This document shows positions 25,415 to 37,389 of a stretch of DNA of 64,000 bases, piece by piece. Origin of the DNA: Aurifilum marmelostoma (Eukaryota; Ascomycota; Sordariomycetes; Diaporthales; Cryphonectriaceae); assembly GCA_027559495.1 (NCBI GenBank), contig JAMXSV010000018.1, positions 1 to 64,000 of the forward strand, in the 5' to 3' direction. The translations under genes were made by a program, and so were the position numbers. The notes under the pieces are model-generated. The model saw only the letters and a program-made list of their open reading frames with translations, was not told the origin of the DNA and searched no databases. Position 1 is the stretch's first letter. Each line of letters opens with the position of its first letter.

Positions 25415-26529
25415 ATACTTCCGCGCTTACCGGCGATACGACACTCAGCCCATGCTTGAGACACTCGAGGCTATACCTTATTTCCTTTCCCTAGTTACTG
25501 CTTGCATACGGAAGTGAGGGAGGGAGTAAACAGACGGCAATGCCGTCGCTGTCACTGGACTTTAAATCGCTGGATAGGTAAAGGTCTGTGTATAGTATAT
25601 TGAGACGAGCAGGGCGAACTTTGGTGAGGCCAAATTCATGTGTATTTGATCTATCTTCTACAAAAGAAAAGGGAGAGGAAACGAGCAGGATATATATCCG
25701 TTTATATACCACAAGCATATAGAAAGTGGATCTGTCCAGGCCTACTAGACTAATCAGAGCAGTCAACTCGTGATATATATATATAGGGACTCTAGCCTAG
25801 CTCAGCGCGCCTTATGCCCCTCGGGAGGTCTGGAAAGAATAGCTACGCTTCCTTTCCCTCTAGCATCAAATAATATAAACAAACAAACAAATAAACTGAA
25901 AAGCTATATGCAAGACCTATTTACTAGCAGTAATGATTATAGTTATATATTCTGCTTTTTAGATCTGATTATTCTAACTATACATTAATTTCTTATAATT
26001 ATTCCTTAAATATATTAACTATGTATATAAGTATTAGACTTCCTATTTAAAGGGGACCTTTTTCATTAGCCCTCGTATCTTCCTTTATTACGCCTATTGA
26101 AGGTCATAGCATATACAGAAGCGTCTTTAGCTTATAAGACTATAAATAGCTATTCTATATGCTTCTACCCCCTATCCTATCTTTTGCTACTTTTAATGAT
26201 TTAATTATATTCATTTCTTATAATTCGCAAAATAGTTAATGCAAAGAACCTCTCTAACTACTTTCTATTAAAAGGCTCCCTTACTATTAACTAAGAAAGT
26301 CTAGGCAGCGAGGAGGGGCTAAAGAAGATCGTTTATTATTCCTTACGCCTAGTTATATTTATATAGCTTTTCCCTTAAGAGGAACAAGAGCAGGCCCTTT
26401 AAGTCGGAGAACGCTAAGGTAAGGAGGAGGGCAGGAACAAGGATAAAGATAGGACTGAGGAAGAACTGCGCGCTAAGCAAATCTGCAAAGTTAATAAAGC
26501 ATTTCCTAAAAATATCTAAAAGAGCATAT
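25415..26529. other. Intergenic DNA between retroelements, no gene recognised
   Basis: Moderately AT-rich sequence. Short ORFs at 25491-25766 (minus) and 25770-25988 (plus) show no motif. The first bases continue the host sequence interrupted by element C. Confidence 0.5.
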
Positions 26530-27506
26530 TATTATGACCTATTCAAGATGCAGGTTATAGAAAAAGGCATAGCATAAAGGCAATTAAGAATAGACTCGCA
26601 AATCCCCAAAATAAACCTACAGAAGCTAAGAATTTAATATTCTAATGCAGAACTATAAATAAGGATCATATAATCTAGGAATGGAGTTTAGACTAATAAA
26701 ACTGCATTTAGTTTTTATAAGTAGAAGAACTGCTATTAGTTCGAATAATCTACCTATATAAATAATAATAATATTACTAATAAAACTAAAAAGCAGAATA
26801 TATAAAAATATAATTATTATTAATTAGATAGATTATTATATATAGCTTTTTAATTATTAATTTAAGTATTACTTCTAATATAAGTAATAGCATTACTGCT
26901 AATAATATGCTCTAGAGAACTTTAAAAGTATTTCCATATTCTTTAAACTATATTCTAATACCTTACTTGCCTAATATAAACCCTTATATATATATTATAT
27001 ACCCTAGTGTAATGAGCACTGCTGTAACTGAAGTATATAGTAAGTATACAAAGGGTTTATATTAGGCAAGGAAGGTATTAAAGTGTGCTCTAACGAATAT
27101 AGAAACAAATCCAAAGTTCTCTACAGTATATCACTAGTAGTAAGGCTATTATTTATATTAGAAGTAATACTTAGATTAATAACTAAAAAGCTATATATAA
27201 GTGTTCCATTTAGTTAGTAATAGTTATATCTTTATATGTTTCGCTCTTTAGTTAAATAGCTTAGATAGTAATATATTTAAAATATTTAAATAGCTTTAAG
27301 TAACTTATATCCTAAGGTGTCCTTCCTGATTGGTCATAAACCCTAACCCTGGGTTATGTAATCCTGGTGTATTAGTTCTGTACTAGAGTGTTAGACCCTC
27401 GGCTCCCTTAGATCCGTTCTAGGTAGCTTTGGTGCTGTGCTGCAATCTCGTTGTGACCTGCATATTGGATAGGTTATAATACCTAGTTATAGCAGTGCTC
27501 ATTATA
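26530..27506 (+). repeat. LTR B copy split by an inverted LTR B
   Basis: 26530-27007 plus 27487-27506 form one LTR B (tattatgacct...gcagtgctcattata). It is interrupted by a minus-strand LTR of the same family (27008-27481). Confidence 0.82.
27008..27481 (-). repeat. Solo LTR B (474 bp), inverted, TSD CCTAG
   Basis: It starts tgtaatgagcactgctg and ends ggttataata. It is flanked by cctag at 27003-27007 and 27482-27486. It is less RIP-mutated than the copy it interrupts. Confidence 0.87.
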
Positions 27507-28284
27507 CTATTACTAAGCTTAACAAAGTTCCCCTAAAATGCAATATATTAAGCAATAATAAAATCTTCAAAATGAATATACTATAAGTCTTACTTTTACT
27601 AAGTGTAAGAATAGCTATAATCTTTATTCTATTGCAAGACTGCTAACAATCTCTCTATTTAGCCATTTCTTCTTTTTACTACTACCTATAACCACGAGCC
27701 CTTATAGCCTACTACCGTCGTTCCTCCTATGAATAGTGTTAAAATAAGTTGCTAGCCATTTATATAACCTAGGGTGGTGCTGTAGCAGGACACTGGCAGC
27801 TCGACGCAGTTGCGCCCACGGGCACATCGAGAGCAGCGTTTGCTACTGAGGGCAGAAGGATCATCCTGACACGCTCTATCGGAGTAGCCGGCCTACGATA
27901 ACACAGGCAAGTGTAAGCTTAGAGGCTATTAGGGCCAATGTGGTTCTCTCCCTGCTCGAAAGTCAGCGTGTTTAAGTTTAAACAAATGCAGTAAGCTGTA
28001 CTGTAAGGGAATTAGAGTAGAAGAGCTGTAGAGCGTACTTAATATTAGCCCAAAACATTTTTTTACTAAAACCCAGAGCATTTCTATTGCTATTGCTATA
28101 TTGAAGAGAAAATAGATTTCTATAATAGCGAAAAAGGCTTTGTAGATAAAAGATTACTAAGGATTTAAGTATATGCTGCGTAGCTTGTTTTGCTCCTTAA
28201 CGTCTTAATAAGCATAGCCAAAATGAAAAGCATTGACGCGATTAGCTAAACTAACTTCGATTCGCGTATACCCCTACCCTCTCT
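27507..28284. other. Intergenic DNA, no gene recognised
   Basis: Base composition shifts from AT-rich toward normal near 27760. No coding motif or RNA gene was recognised. It contains the 3' flank of the P450 gene. Confidence 0.5.
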
Positions 28285-29963
28285 TTAAGCCCGTTTACGA
28301 ATAATACAATTAAGCCCAACTGGTTTAACAAACCAGTGGCACGATGCGCGCATAGATTTATCTCCTTGTCCCAAAATTTCCACGTCGAAATCCCTAACCA
28401 CTAACGGGACCAACTTACCAATCTCCAGCAAGGAGATGTTTTTGCCAATACACGTTCTGGAGCCGGCGCCGAATGGCATGAAGTTTTGCTCCATAACTCT
28501 CCTCTGCTCTTCGCTCGCTTCTAGCCATCTTTCGGGCCGGTAGATGTTCACATCAGAGCCCCAAACCTTCGGATCACGGTGAAGCACCCAACTATTAATG
28601 CCAACGTTGGTCTAAAGCAACTTGGGATTCAGTACAGTAGACGACTTGGGCCATCGGGATATTGTCTTACCTTTGCTGGGAAAAACTGGCCGCTCAACAC
28701 CGCCCCGCCTTCGGGGACCTCCCGCCAGAGAGGAAGGCCGGTGCCGGAGTGCATGCGCATCGCTTCTTTGATTGCCGCCTGGAAGTAGGGCATGTTCTGC
28801 GAGTCCTTGAAAGATGGGATTGTATCAAGCTGAGTGTCTTCCACCTCTTTGCGCAGCTTAGCTAGGACCCGGGGAGAAGAATACAGATAGTAGAAGATGG
28901 CACTGAGGCTGAGACCAGTGGTATCACTACCAGCGCCGATGTTGCTGGCCGAGTTTGCAAGGATGTCCCACTCGGAAAAAACCTCAGGTGCAGCTTCACG
29001 AGCGTCGAGAAACTTCCTCAGCATGGGCGCGGGGGCGTTCATATCCGGTGTTGATTTCTCTTCCGACGTGAGGATTCCCATGCTCTTTCTGGTGAAATCT
29101 TCGATCGCACCACCGTCTGTCGGCATACCTAGCATCCTCAAGGTCGCGTTGAGCAGCGGGCGCACCCATACAAACAGACCAAGGATGGATGCCGAAAGCA
29201 TCGCGCCGTCGGTAGTTGATATGATATTCCCAACATCCTCGAACTTGTCCAGAAACCCAAATCTCGCACCAAACTTTTGGGCGCAATCGCATGGTTATCA
29301 AGTCTTCCTAACGAGATACAAAGCAGTTCACGGGATAAGAGAACTTACTGTGATCTCTCCAATGACGTCAAATGCATAACATTGGAGCCAATACCCGAGA
29401 TTGATCACATTCTGGGCGTTTAGGGCTTCCTGCATCCGGGTCACAAAGAGAGTGATGCAATTGTCGACATATGGCTCATACGACACCAGGGACGTCATGG
29501 AATACATGCTGGCCACCTTTCGACGGTCATGAGAATGTCTCTTGGAGTGTCTCTCTGAGAACAGATTCGACTTTGACAGGTCATCTGTTAGATTCCATGC
29601 ATCGTACCAATCCGATTTTTCAAATTTAGTTCCGTGCCCATAGATGGTCTTGGTGCAGCTGATATCGCTTATACTGTAGTGATTAGGGGCAATGCGAACG
29701 ATAGGCCCTTATGCCTTTGTTAGCTACCTAAGAATCAGCGAGCGTAATAGGGAACGCTATTGCTCACCTAGGCTTTGGTGCAATTTGATATTTGTCCAGT
29801 GGAAATCCCCTCTCTTGATCTCCCAGGCATACCAAAGATTGGTTATGCGAGCTAAGAAAGGACCTTTGATCCCTCGTGTTGGTGAACGCACAGCGGAAAC
29901 GAGTTTGAGACACAAATATCCAACAAAGAGAAGTGCAATGTAGAGGCAAATTTTTGTGCCCAT
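28285..29963 (-). CDS. Cytochrome P450 monooxygenase
   Basis: Four exons (29963-29768, 29707-29349, 29273-28671, 28611-28285) with introns of 60, 75 and 59 bp give 494 residues, normal for a fungal P450. The N-terminus has a membrane anchor (ICLYIALLFVGYLCL) that would place it on the ER. Next comes GPIVRIAPNHYSI, typical of the pisatin-demethylase-like group. The I-helix has AGSDTT, the K-helix EAMR (ExxR), and the haem loop FGAGSRTCIG with the ligand cysteine. The frame is open through all exons. An upstream in-frame ATG at 30065 would add 34 residues; I prefer 29963 because it sits just before the anchor. The substrate is unknown. No biosynthetic partner lies next to it; the terpene cluster is 25 kb away. 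Confidence 0.88.
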
Positions 29964-30065
29964 TTTCGAGTGCTCTAAGAGCTCAGGAATCAGTAAGAAA
30001 GAGGACATTGGATCAGGATGCGGTTTGAACTGCATTTCGGTGTTTTCTTTGTACAAGACATGCAT

Positions 30066-32279
30066 TGGCTTCCATACTAGCTATACCGGCGTCGTAAGTA
30101 AATATATAGGGAAGTTAGAGAGAAGGGGGGTCGCAGACCCATAGCTATAGCGACTGAGTTGTAAGGCGGCAAGCATTGTGTCATGCAATGTCAAGCTTTA
30201 GCGGATGCTTTCCGCATTTCCTCAATGATCTTCCCCACCCCCACACGGATAGTCGCACACGTATACTACGTGGTATGAATTTCCCTACCACGGACGGGCT
30301 TTCGGGATCAGTTCGTTCCCGACTACCGTCCCTAAAGCCCGTGTTCGTTGCGAGATGAAGCCGTTAAATGCATCAATAGTCCTAACAAGTAATAAGAGCT
30401 ATAAGTCATTCAGCACTTACCTATTTAGCCTATTTATTGATCAGGCGACTTAAAGGTAAATACTTGCTTAGGACGCTAGACAAAAAGCTTCTACTATTAC
30501 GAGCTGCAGATCAATATAGTACTATAGTATATAGAGAAATAGCTGCTAAGTGCTATACCTTTAACATTAAGGACTTTAAGAATGCTTAAATCCGAGGTCC
30601 ATTAATATAATAAGGTTAGAGTTAGATAAATGTAAAGCTAAGGAAATGTAAATTATTATAGTTAAATAAGTAACTTCCTTATTATTCACCTCCCTTTGCT
30701 GCCTAGGTAGCTTCTTCTTTCTTGCGAAAACCCAATTAGCTTGTAAGCCTGAATAACCCTGTTAGCTCCACTCAACCCCAATATGTGTGAAAGAGATAGT
30801 TCGTAATCGACCCCTATAATTCTAGGTCTTCATTCCTCGCGCGTCTTATACTGTACTAGAGACCTAAGGCACCCCTCCGCATTCAGCTTTCTGCCTACTT
30901 AACCAATTGTTAAACTACATACCCATAAGCATATAAAATTCCGCAGGCAGCACACCCGTGAGTGAACTGCTTCCGCAGATGTTATCTAATTGCATACATA
31001 TATGATCAAATAAGACCTCCCTGCTTAGCCTGCAGAATAGCGAAGGTGCTCTGTAAAGACTACTCTGCCGACCCCCAATGGCCAAGTAATGGGGCAGGGA
31101 AGTAGTAGTTATAACCAATATAGTTTGAGGAGGCAATACTTGTACATTGGTAAGCGGAGTGTCTCGGACAAGTTATAGTGTCCTAAGACGTCTTGTACTA
31201 ATCGGCGGTTGACCAAAACATCCCGAGCGCCCTTAAACGCTGGGTTTGCTGCAGGGTAGGCTTCAAGTCTCCATAGTATAGACTTTTGCTTAGACGCATA
31301 TAACAAGCTATAGCTGACCCTTTTGCTGTGCTTAATATTAGCGCGCTACAGCAACAGGACACTATACATCGTGACCAAGAATAGTGCAATGCTATTTGCC
31401 ACGCAATGACGACAGTTTCGGATTTGATTAACGGCGAGAATGCCCAATTTATGTCATATTATTTTGGCAGGAACCTACAAGTCACACCTACGCTTCACCT
31501 CTAACAAAAGCTCCTATAGGAAAATCTTTACCTGGCCTCTGCAGTCCAAACACTTGCTGATACGAAATTTCTGAATAAAAAGGGAGTAGCGCATGCTCAT
31601 TAGGGGAATTATCTATTATAGCTTACTAAGCTCCTTAGTCTTCCAACTGCTCTCTAATAGTCTAAATGCTAGAGATTTGTCTCTAGAAAATACTAATAGA
31701 ATAGCTTTAAGGACCCTTTACAGAGCTGAATACTGCACTAAATTTACCCATTGGTTCGTATCACTCGGGAGACTGCATACGTTCTTCGTGACTATAACGA
31801 CAAAGCATTTAACGTGGAAGTATTTAATGAGAAATCTTCTCAGGACCGGAACCAGGTTAGCATTCCCTGCATTACGAGGCTTAAGGAGTAAACGTCGTTT
31901 CGCGACTCACGGCACAAATTTGGAGCAGTTAGATGATTTCATTAGGTTAGGAGCATCTTATTCTTAAAATAAGCATTCTTCCTTAACATTTTACTTATAT
32001 AGCAGTTATATAATGTTTTATAATAGCATAGTAGTGAAGATAGGCTAGATATCAAGAAGTATATTTTTTTTTTTTTTTGAAAAATAAAAAGAAAACAAAC
32101 TTCGACTGCAGACGGTTGCTAAAACGTAACTAAGTAAAGTCTTTTCTACGAGATAAGGCGTAAACAGATTCCTAGAACAGGTGCAAACCCAAAGCAAGAC
32201 TTGATTAGACCAAAACCGACACTGTTTACCAAGAAAGCATTAAATATCTCAAAGGTTCTTCCTCTTAACACTAGGAGCC
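30066..32279. other. Intergenic DNA, no gene supported
   Basis: Contains a poly-T run near 32067. The longest ORF (31593-31967, plus, 124 codons) begins with a hydrophobic stretch but shows no family motif and AT-biased codons, so I do not call it. Confidence 0.45.
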
Positions 32280-32985
32280 TTAGTCGTTGCTCCAACTTCC
32301 ATCTATCTTTCGGCTGAACCAGTTCGTCTGGGCTTCAAAGTTTACTGTCTCTAGCATATTTTGGAAGCTGTCATGCCATTTACTCCGCGGTGGGATTGGT
32401 GATTTGTCAAATGCCAGTCGAAGCGCCCATCTAGTCTTCCCATACTGCTCGCTGCTTGGCGGATTGGTGTCATGGTCTGGAGAAAAGTTGCCAACTTCAA
32501 GACGGACCGAAATTAATTCCTCCTCAAAAGCATCCTCCTTCAGGCGCTTTAAAATGGCCTCTTCGACATTCATCGACCGAGGAACAAATTCCTCCCTAGG
32601 CTGACAGCTGCGCAATCTGATTCCGATGGGGAATCTGCTAACCTCGCGTGTCTGCAAGCTGTCTTGAAGATTTTTTTGTTGAAGATTCACGATCGTCCCT
32701 GCTCTTTCCGGTCTATCAAATTCCCAACAAAACTCACACACTAGAAGTGCTCCAGGCTGGTCATTCATAAGCTTCATCTAGAAGTAGTACGTGTCAGTGG
32801 ATAATTAGAGAAGCTATGCAAATGTGAGGGAGGCTTACGCATCCGACGCCATCTTCACGAAATGCAATAGATCTGGACAGTGAGTTGTCATCCGGTGTCC
32901 AGTTGTCCTTGGTGCAGAGCACATCGAGGAGTGTTTTGCGTGTTACGAGTTGCTCAGGGCTCTGCTCTGCCATATCGCTTTCCAA
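32280..32985 (-). CDS. Hypothetical protein, 214 residues
   Basis: Two exons, 32985-32839 and 32777-32280, separated by a 61-bp intron (GTAAGC...CTAG) with phase 0 kept. The product starts MESDMAEQSPEQL. It is hydrophilic, with mixed charge, no signal peptide and no membrane segment, so it is probably intracellular. I recognise no domain. The second exon alone is a 165-codon open frame starting with ATG, so a shorter product is possible. Coding support comes from the clean splice sites and a balanced amino-acid composition only. Confidence 0.5.
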
Positions 32986-33884
32986 GTGCTATAATTAGGC
33001 CTCATAAGAGATAGGAAAGAAGAAATCGAGATGATATAAGGGAAGTAAGTAGTCCTTTTAAATGCTTTTTGATTCGAGTGTGGCTGTGCTATATGGGTCC
33101 AAAGGTGATTCATAATTGGGGGCTGTTGGTCTGTTAGCTCGGATCCTGCTATACTAAAACAAGCAAAATGAGATAAGCGTTTTCCCGGTTTCGTTTTTTC
33201 ACCGCCCTTTATCTGTAGAGCAGGTAAGTATAGAGATAGGAGATCTATGCAGTAAGTGCCGTAACATCTTTACAAACACTAGCCCCAGGGACATTACGTT
33301 AGAGACCCGAGACTGCCCCCAAGATGAGCTTAGTTTCTGAATTTGCTGCTGTCCTGGTTGTGCATTATAGGCTTCTTGAACGGTTAAGTCTTTGTGCAGT
33401 CGCCTCCTCTGCAGCCTTCACTCAATATGGCACTTGACATGAGTCAGAGTATTGCACGAAGCACTGTGATTTGCTACTCTAATTATCTCCATCGAGCTAA
33501 ACGACGTTTCAAAGAGTTCCGATCAGTGTATCTGACTGCGTAAGCGCCCACGTAAATGGCCCTATTCTCAGCTAACCTATTTTTGCTATAGTATTAATCA
33601 CGGTTAGCTCTATATTCTCAAGTCTGCTAAATATAGTATACTTACTCCGGGGTGATAATAAATAGCTCTCTAGTATTCTCAGACTTAGATCCTATAATAG
33701 TACTTTAGATATTCGTAATTCGTACATTATTCTAATTCAACTTATGAACTTAAGGCTATATTACCTTTTTCAATCTAAAAGAACTTACTAATCAGACCTC
33801 TTTATTCACTAATAAATAAATTAAACTGAAAAAAATTCTATACTATTTAAACGACTTCAAAATTTTAGGCTACCTGTTCTGAGA
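32986..33884. other. Intergenic DNA, no gene recognised
   Basis: AT-rich in its right half (33590-33860). No motif was found. Confidence 0.45.
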
Positions 33885-34989
33885 ATGCACGTTACCATTT
33901 CAGGCGTCCTAGCGATCATTTTGACTATTGCTCAAGGTGTTGAGCCAAGGTCAGTTTCTCTAAACCGACGCGCTCCTTTCTATTTTGGCGAGCATGCTAC
34001 TACCGAGGTAAAATGAAAGTCTAGAAAATGATGTGGTAGAACCATAAAGTGACGCTAATATACGTTGGGTATTATAGGAGAAGATGAATCAGATGAAAGC
34101 CGCTAAGACGATGCTGTTTCTTAGGAATTCGCAGCCAGGTAAGAACCAGCTCGGTGACGGCGTATACCTTTCGGATAAACTAGGTGATTGGAGGGATGAT
34201 GGCAAACTTTATGTGATTCCTAGCCATTTCCAAGCACTTATTGGTATGCGAAAATGCTACAAAGTTGACCGGACTTGCTAATCCTGTTCATTCTCAATGT
34301 GTGTGTTTGTTCGCAGCAGACGAGAGCTAAGTCACATCAGCAGATAAAGTCAAATACCCGGTTAATAACAGAGCAGGCAAGAATATTCAATGGTTGTTCA
34401 CCAACTTCGAGGATGACCCCAAGAAAGGCAAAACATACAGGAGTATTTTCAAGACATTGGGGCAGATATGAAGACGTCCCTAAGGCTCTCTGACTGGGAC
34501 AATGGTATCCAGCTCAAAGTCCCAGAGACCATGTGCGGGACGGCTGAAAACACTCAAAACAATCCACTCGGAATTACGATTGTTGAATGTGCCGAGTGGT
34601 CCAAGAAGGACGAAATGATACACAAGGACGTGGCGGTAGACTTCAAGTCCTGGCCTGGCTGGAAGGGTTGGCTGCATAGCGAAGGAGTACCGCAGGGAGA
34701 TGAGGCCGCGGCGTGCCTGGTCGAACAGCGTGATGGATCGGGCGCAGGTAACGGGTGTTCTATTTCACCAACTTCGTCTGTCACTGACAAGTCGTCTGCA
34801 ACATCCCAATCTACATTGTCCTCGGGCTTAAAGACGACTTCAGCTGCCACGTCCACTACAACCTCTAAGTGTACATCGTCCACGTCGGCCAAGACGACTT
34901 TAGCTGCCACATCAACATCATCTGCTAAGAAAGCTGCGACTAAAGCTATCACTGCACCCAAGAAACCTAAGATAGGGACCAAATCTTAG
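33885..34989 (+). pseudogene. Decayed gene for a small secreted protein
   Basis: Exon 1 (33885-34007) encodes a signal peptide (MHVTISGVLAIILTIAQG) and a mature start near APFYFGEHATTE. Exon 2 (34078-34243) continues in phase with MKAAKTMLFL and LGDGVYLSDK. After the next intron (34244-34316) the best coding frame meets a TAA four codons in (34328-34330). It resumes, then changes frame twice near 34460-34495 before a C-terminal Ser/Thr-rich tail ending at 34989. The TAA would be a C-to-T change in a CpA context, the RIP signature. The LGxGVYL pattern weakly recalls ADP-ribosyltransferase-like secreted proteins, but I cannot support a function. The tail with many Ser/Thr suggests heavy O-glycosylation of the ancestral product. 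Confidence 0.55.
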
Positions 34990-35269
34990 AATGCTGCGTG
35001 TATCGACATGGAAATGTATTGGAAAAATGTCATTTGAAGAGCCTACCCTATCTTTGGCTATATAGCATCATGTCTTAAGTGAGTTTGATCCCAAGGAATT
35101 AGCACAAATTGCGCGTTTAGCTAGCGTCTAATATAGAACAATAATATATAAGTTCTTTATATTTATCCCAATACAGTGAATCGGTGCTTTGTTCAAAGGT
35201 CCGCAATATTTACAATGTAGTAAAAATCTAATTTCATAACCCAGGATTCTCTTACTAACGCTCCAGAGC

Positions 35270-36429
35270 TTATACGCGAGCTGGGCGTATCCTGGACGAC
35301 CGCTTGAACCGAGGAGAGCGCTTCTTACTAGCGCTCTCCATCTCAGCCACGGACTCGGCGTAGTCAGAGGTTCCATTGTCAGGGTCGGCATCAGTAGCAG
35401 TGCAGGTAGGCTCATCGCCGGCGTTGCCCAGCGCACCATCGACAGCGTAGTAGTGATACTTGTACTCGGCGGCCGTCGCTAAGACCATTGTCTGAGCTGC
35501 CTCCTCCGTCCAACCCATGATGCTACATGAATATGTTAGCTACGGACGCGTCGAAAGGGACTTCTTTTTCTTCTAGCTAGGTAGGGGCGGTTCCCAAGAT
35601 GAGCAAAACTCACAAATCGCCGTGGCTGGACCACGCGTTTCCACTGGCCAGCTTGATGGGTGCGGTCCCGCTCCACCCATCGGGCAGGATGTCGCGAAGG
35701 TCATAGCGGATGGAGAATCGCAGTTGGGGCATACTGTTGTAGCCCTCGGGGCAGTAGTTTGTGGTGCCGTAGCTCGAGCTCTTGTACTCGGTCTCGAGGG
35801 TGTCGACATTGACGCACTGAGGGAAGTACAGGAGCGTCTGGAGGTGCGTGCTGCATGTGGAGCTGGGAAAGCCGTTCTCGTCGGCTTCGATGTCGTCGTC
35901 CTCGCAGAACCACTGAACCTGGGCGTCGGCTGGTGAATCGTCGGCCGTTGTCGCGGTGGCAGAGCCAGCGATCATCTTCAGATTCTGCGGGATAGGAACC
36001 TCGGCTTCCGTCTCTCCCAGATTGTAATAGGCTGAGAAGCGGAAGAGGGGGACGTAGTCGTAGGTTGCGCCATCGTCGACAGTATACACAAGGGAAGGGA
36101 CCCCTAGGTGAAAGTCAGTCAGGACCAGAGCCGGTGAGATCAAGCAGGCACGAGAAGTATTGGAACTTACAGTAGACAGACAGATCATTTGGGTTGTCCG
36201 TTGTTCCACAGCCGGCTTGCAACTCAGCGCTTGTGTTGGTACTAGCTGTCACGGCATCAGAGCCGAAGAAGCTGTGCATGTGCGAGACTCCATATTCCCC
36301 GGGGTACTTTATCGGGTCGATGTTCTTGTACATGAAAGGATTGTAGTAGACATTGGCTTGAGTGTAGGCGTAGGCCACTTGAGCAGCTGCACTGCCGGCC
36401 AGAGCGGCGCGAAGGGTAAATGAAGGCAT
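35270..36429 (-). CDS. Secreted DUF1996-domain protein
   Basis: Three exons (36429-36171, 36103-35614, 35522-35270) with introns of 67 and 91 bp give 333 residues. A signal peptide (MPSFTLRAALAGSAAAQVAYA) is followed by the DUF1996 hallmark DPIKYPGEYGVSHMHSFFG (residues 38-56). SVYWVPSLVY is formed exactly across intron 1, and GDFIMGW across intron 2; both match conserved blocks of the family and confirm the splicing. Mid-protein there are cysteines typical of an extracellular fold. The C-terminal 20 residues are basic (KKRSPRFKRSSR), which is unusual for a secreted protein. DUF1996 proteins are secreted or wall-associated fungal proteins of unknown activity, some induced under stress. Confidence 0.88.
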
Positions 36430-37389
36430 CCTGTGCTCTAAAAGAATGGAAGGTTTTGAAATGAATAAAAAAGAAAAAAAGATGATGACCTCGAGGAGGT
36501 AAATAGAACCTTGAGAGGAAGCGAAATGGAGGTTAGAAGAGAACGACAGCTCAGAAACACAAATAATGTCTTGTTGAGAGCGCTACATGTTGCATACATA
36601 TATAGCGATAATTAGCAAGCAGATGAATTTGTGATCTATACGAGGAATTTCTGTGGATAGCATGCCAAGGCGCGTTGTAGATTAAGGCTTGACATAAAGT
36701 CTTGGCAAAGTTTCGATGTTTCCCCCAGTGTTGCCCCAAATAGGAAATAAAACCGTTCTTGTCCCTTGCAGGCGTTTACTTTGTATTAATATCGGGCGAA
36801 AGGTGTGGAACAAACTCGGGAGGAATATAAGACTAGATGTTTCGGCCGAGATGTCCATATTGCAAAATACGGGGGTGTGAAACAAATCATCTTAGTCAGC
36901 ACTGGCAAGCAGTTGCGGTTTATGCCCGTTTCCCGCTACCCGTGGGCCTAGAACGGAGGAGTGGACCAGCACAGCTAGCCGCCGCCGAGGATTTGAGGGT
37001 CTCGTTTGTCCCATGTATATGCATAAGCAGATTGCGTTCAACACCGGCCATTATGTTCATCAAGGGAACAGGGGTTATGGGTATGTCCATTTGGGCGAAG
37101 AGGATCTTATAGCGTTTTGTAGGCTTTCGAGTAACGAACTTTTTCTTGCCCATTTGACAAGCAGCATTATACTAGGTCAAACATTCGAAGTACTCTGCAA
37201 ACACAAACCCCCCCAGGGAAACACAATAAATGACACGCGAATACGCCACTAGGTTTTCACAAACGCTAATTATCAGAAGATAACTTACAGCTATAGTATG
37301 CAGTGTGATACCACAAAGCCCGCACTCTTACCCAGCTTTCCTAGAATATGTCTATCTATTTCCGTTGTATTTTTTTTTTTTTTTTGGGT
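36430..37389. other. Intergenic DNA, no gene recognised
   Basis: Contains the 5' flank of the DUF1996 gene. A T16 run lies at about 37371-37386. ORFs here have no recognisable motif. Confidence 0.45.

Noticed and set aside
25491..25988. Two short ORFs (91 and 72 codons)
   Set aside because: They carry no motif, lie in repeat-flanked AT-rich DNA and have no splice or promoter support.
31593..31967. 124-codon ORF with a hydrophobic start
   Set aside because: It has no recognisable domain, AT-biased random-looking composition and no supporting neighbour. It could be chance in AT-rich intergenic DNA.
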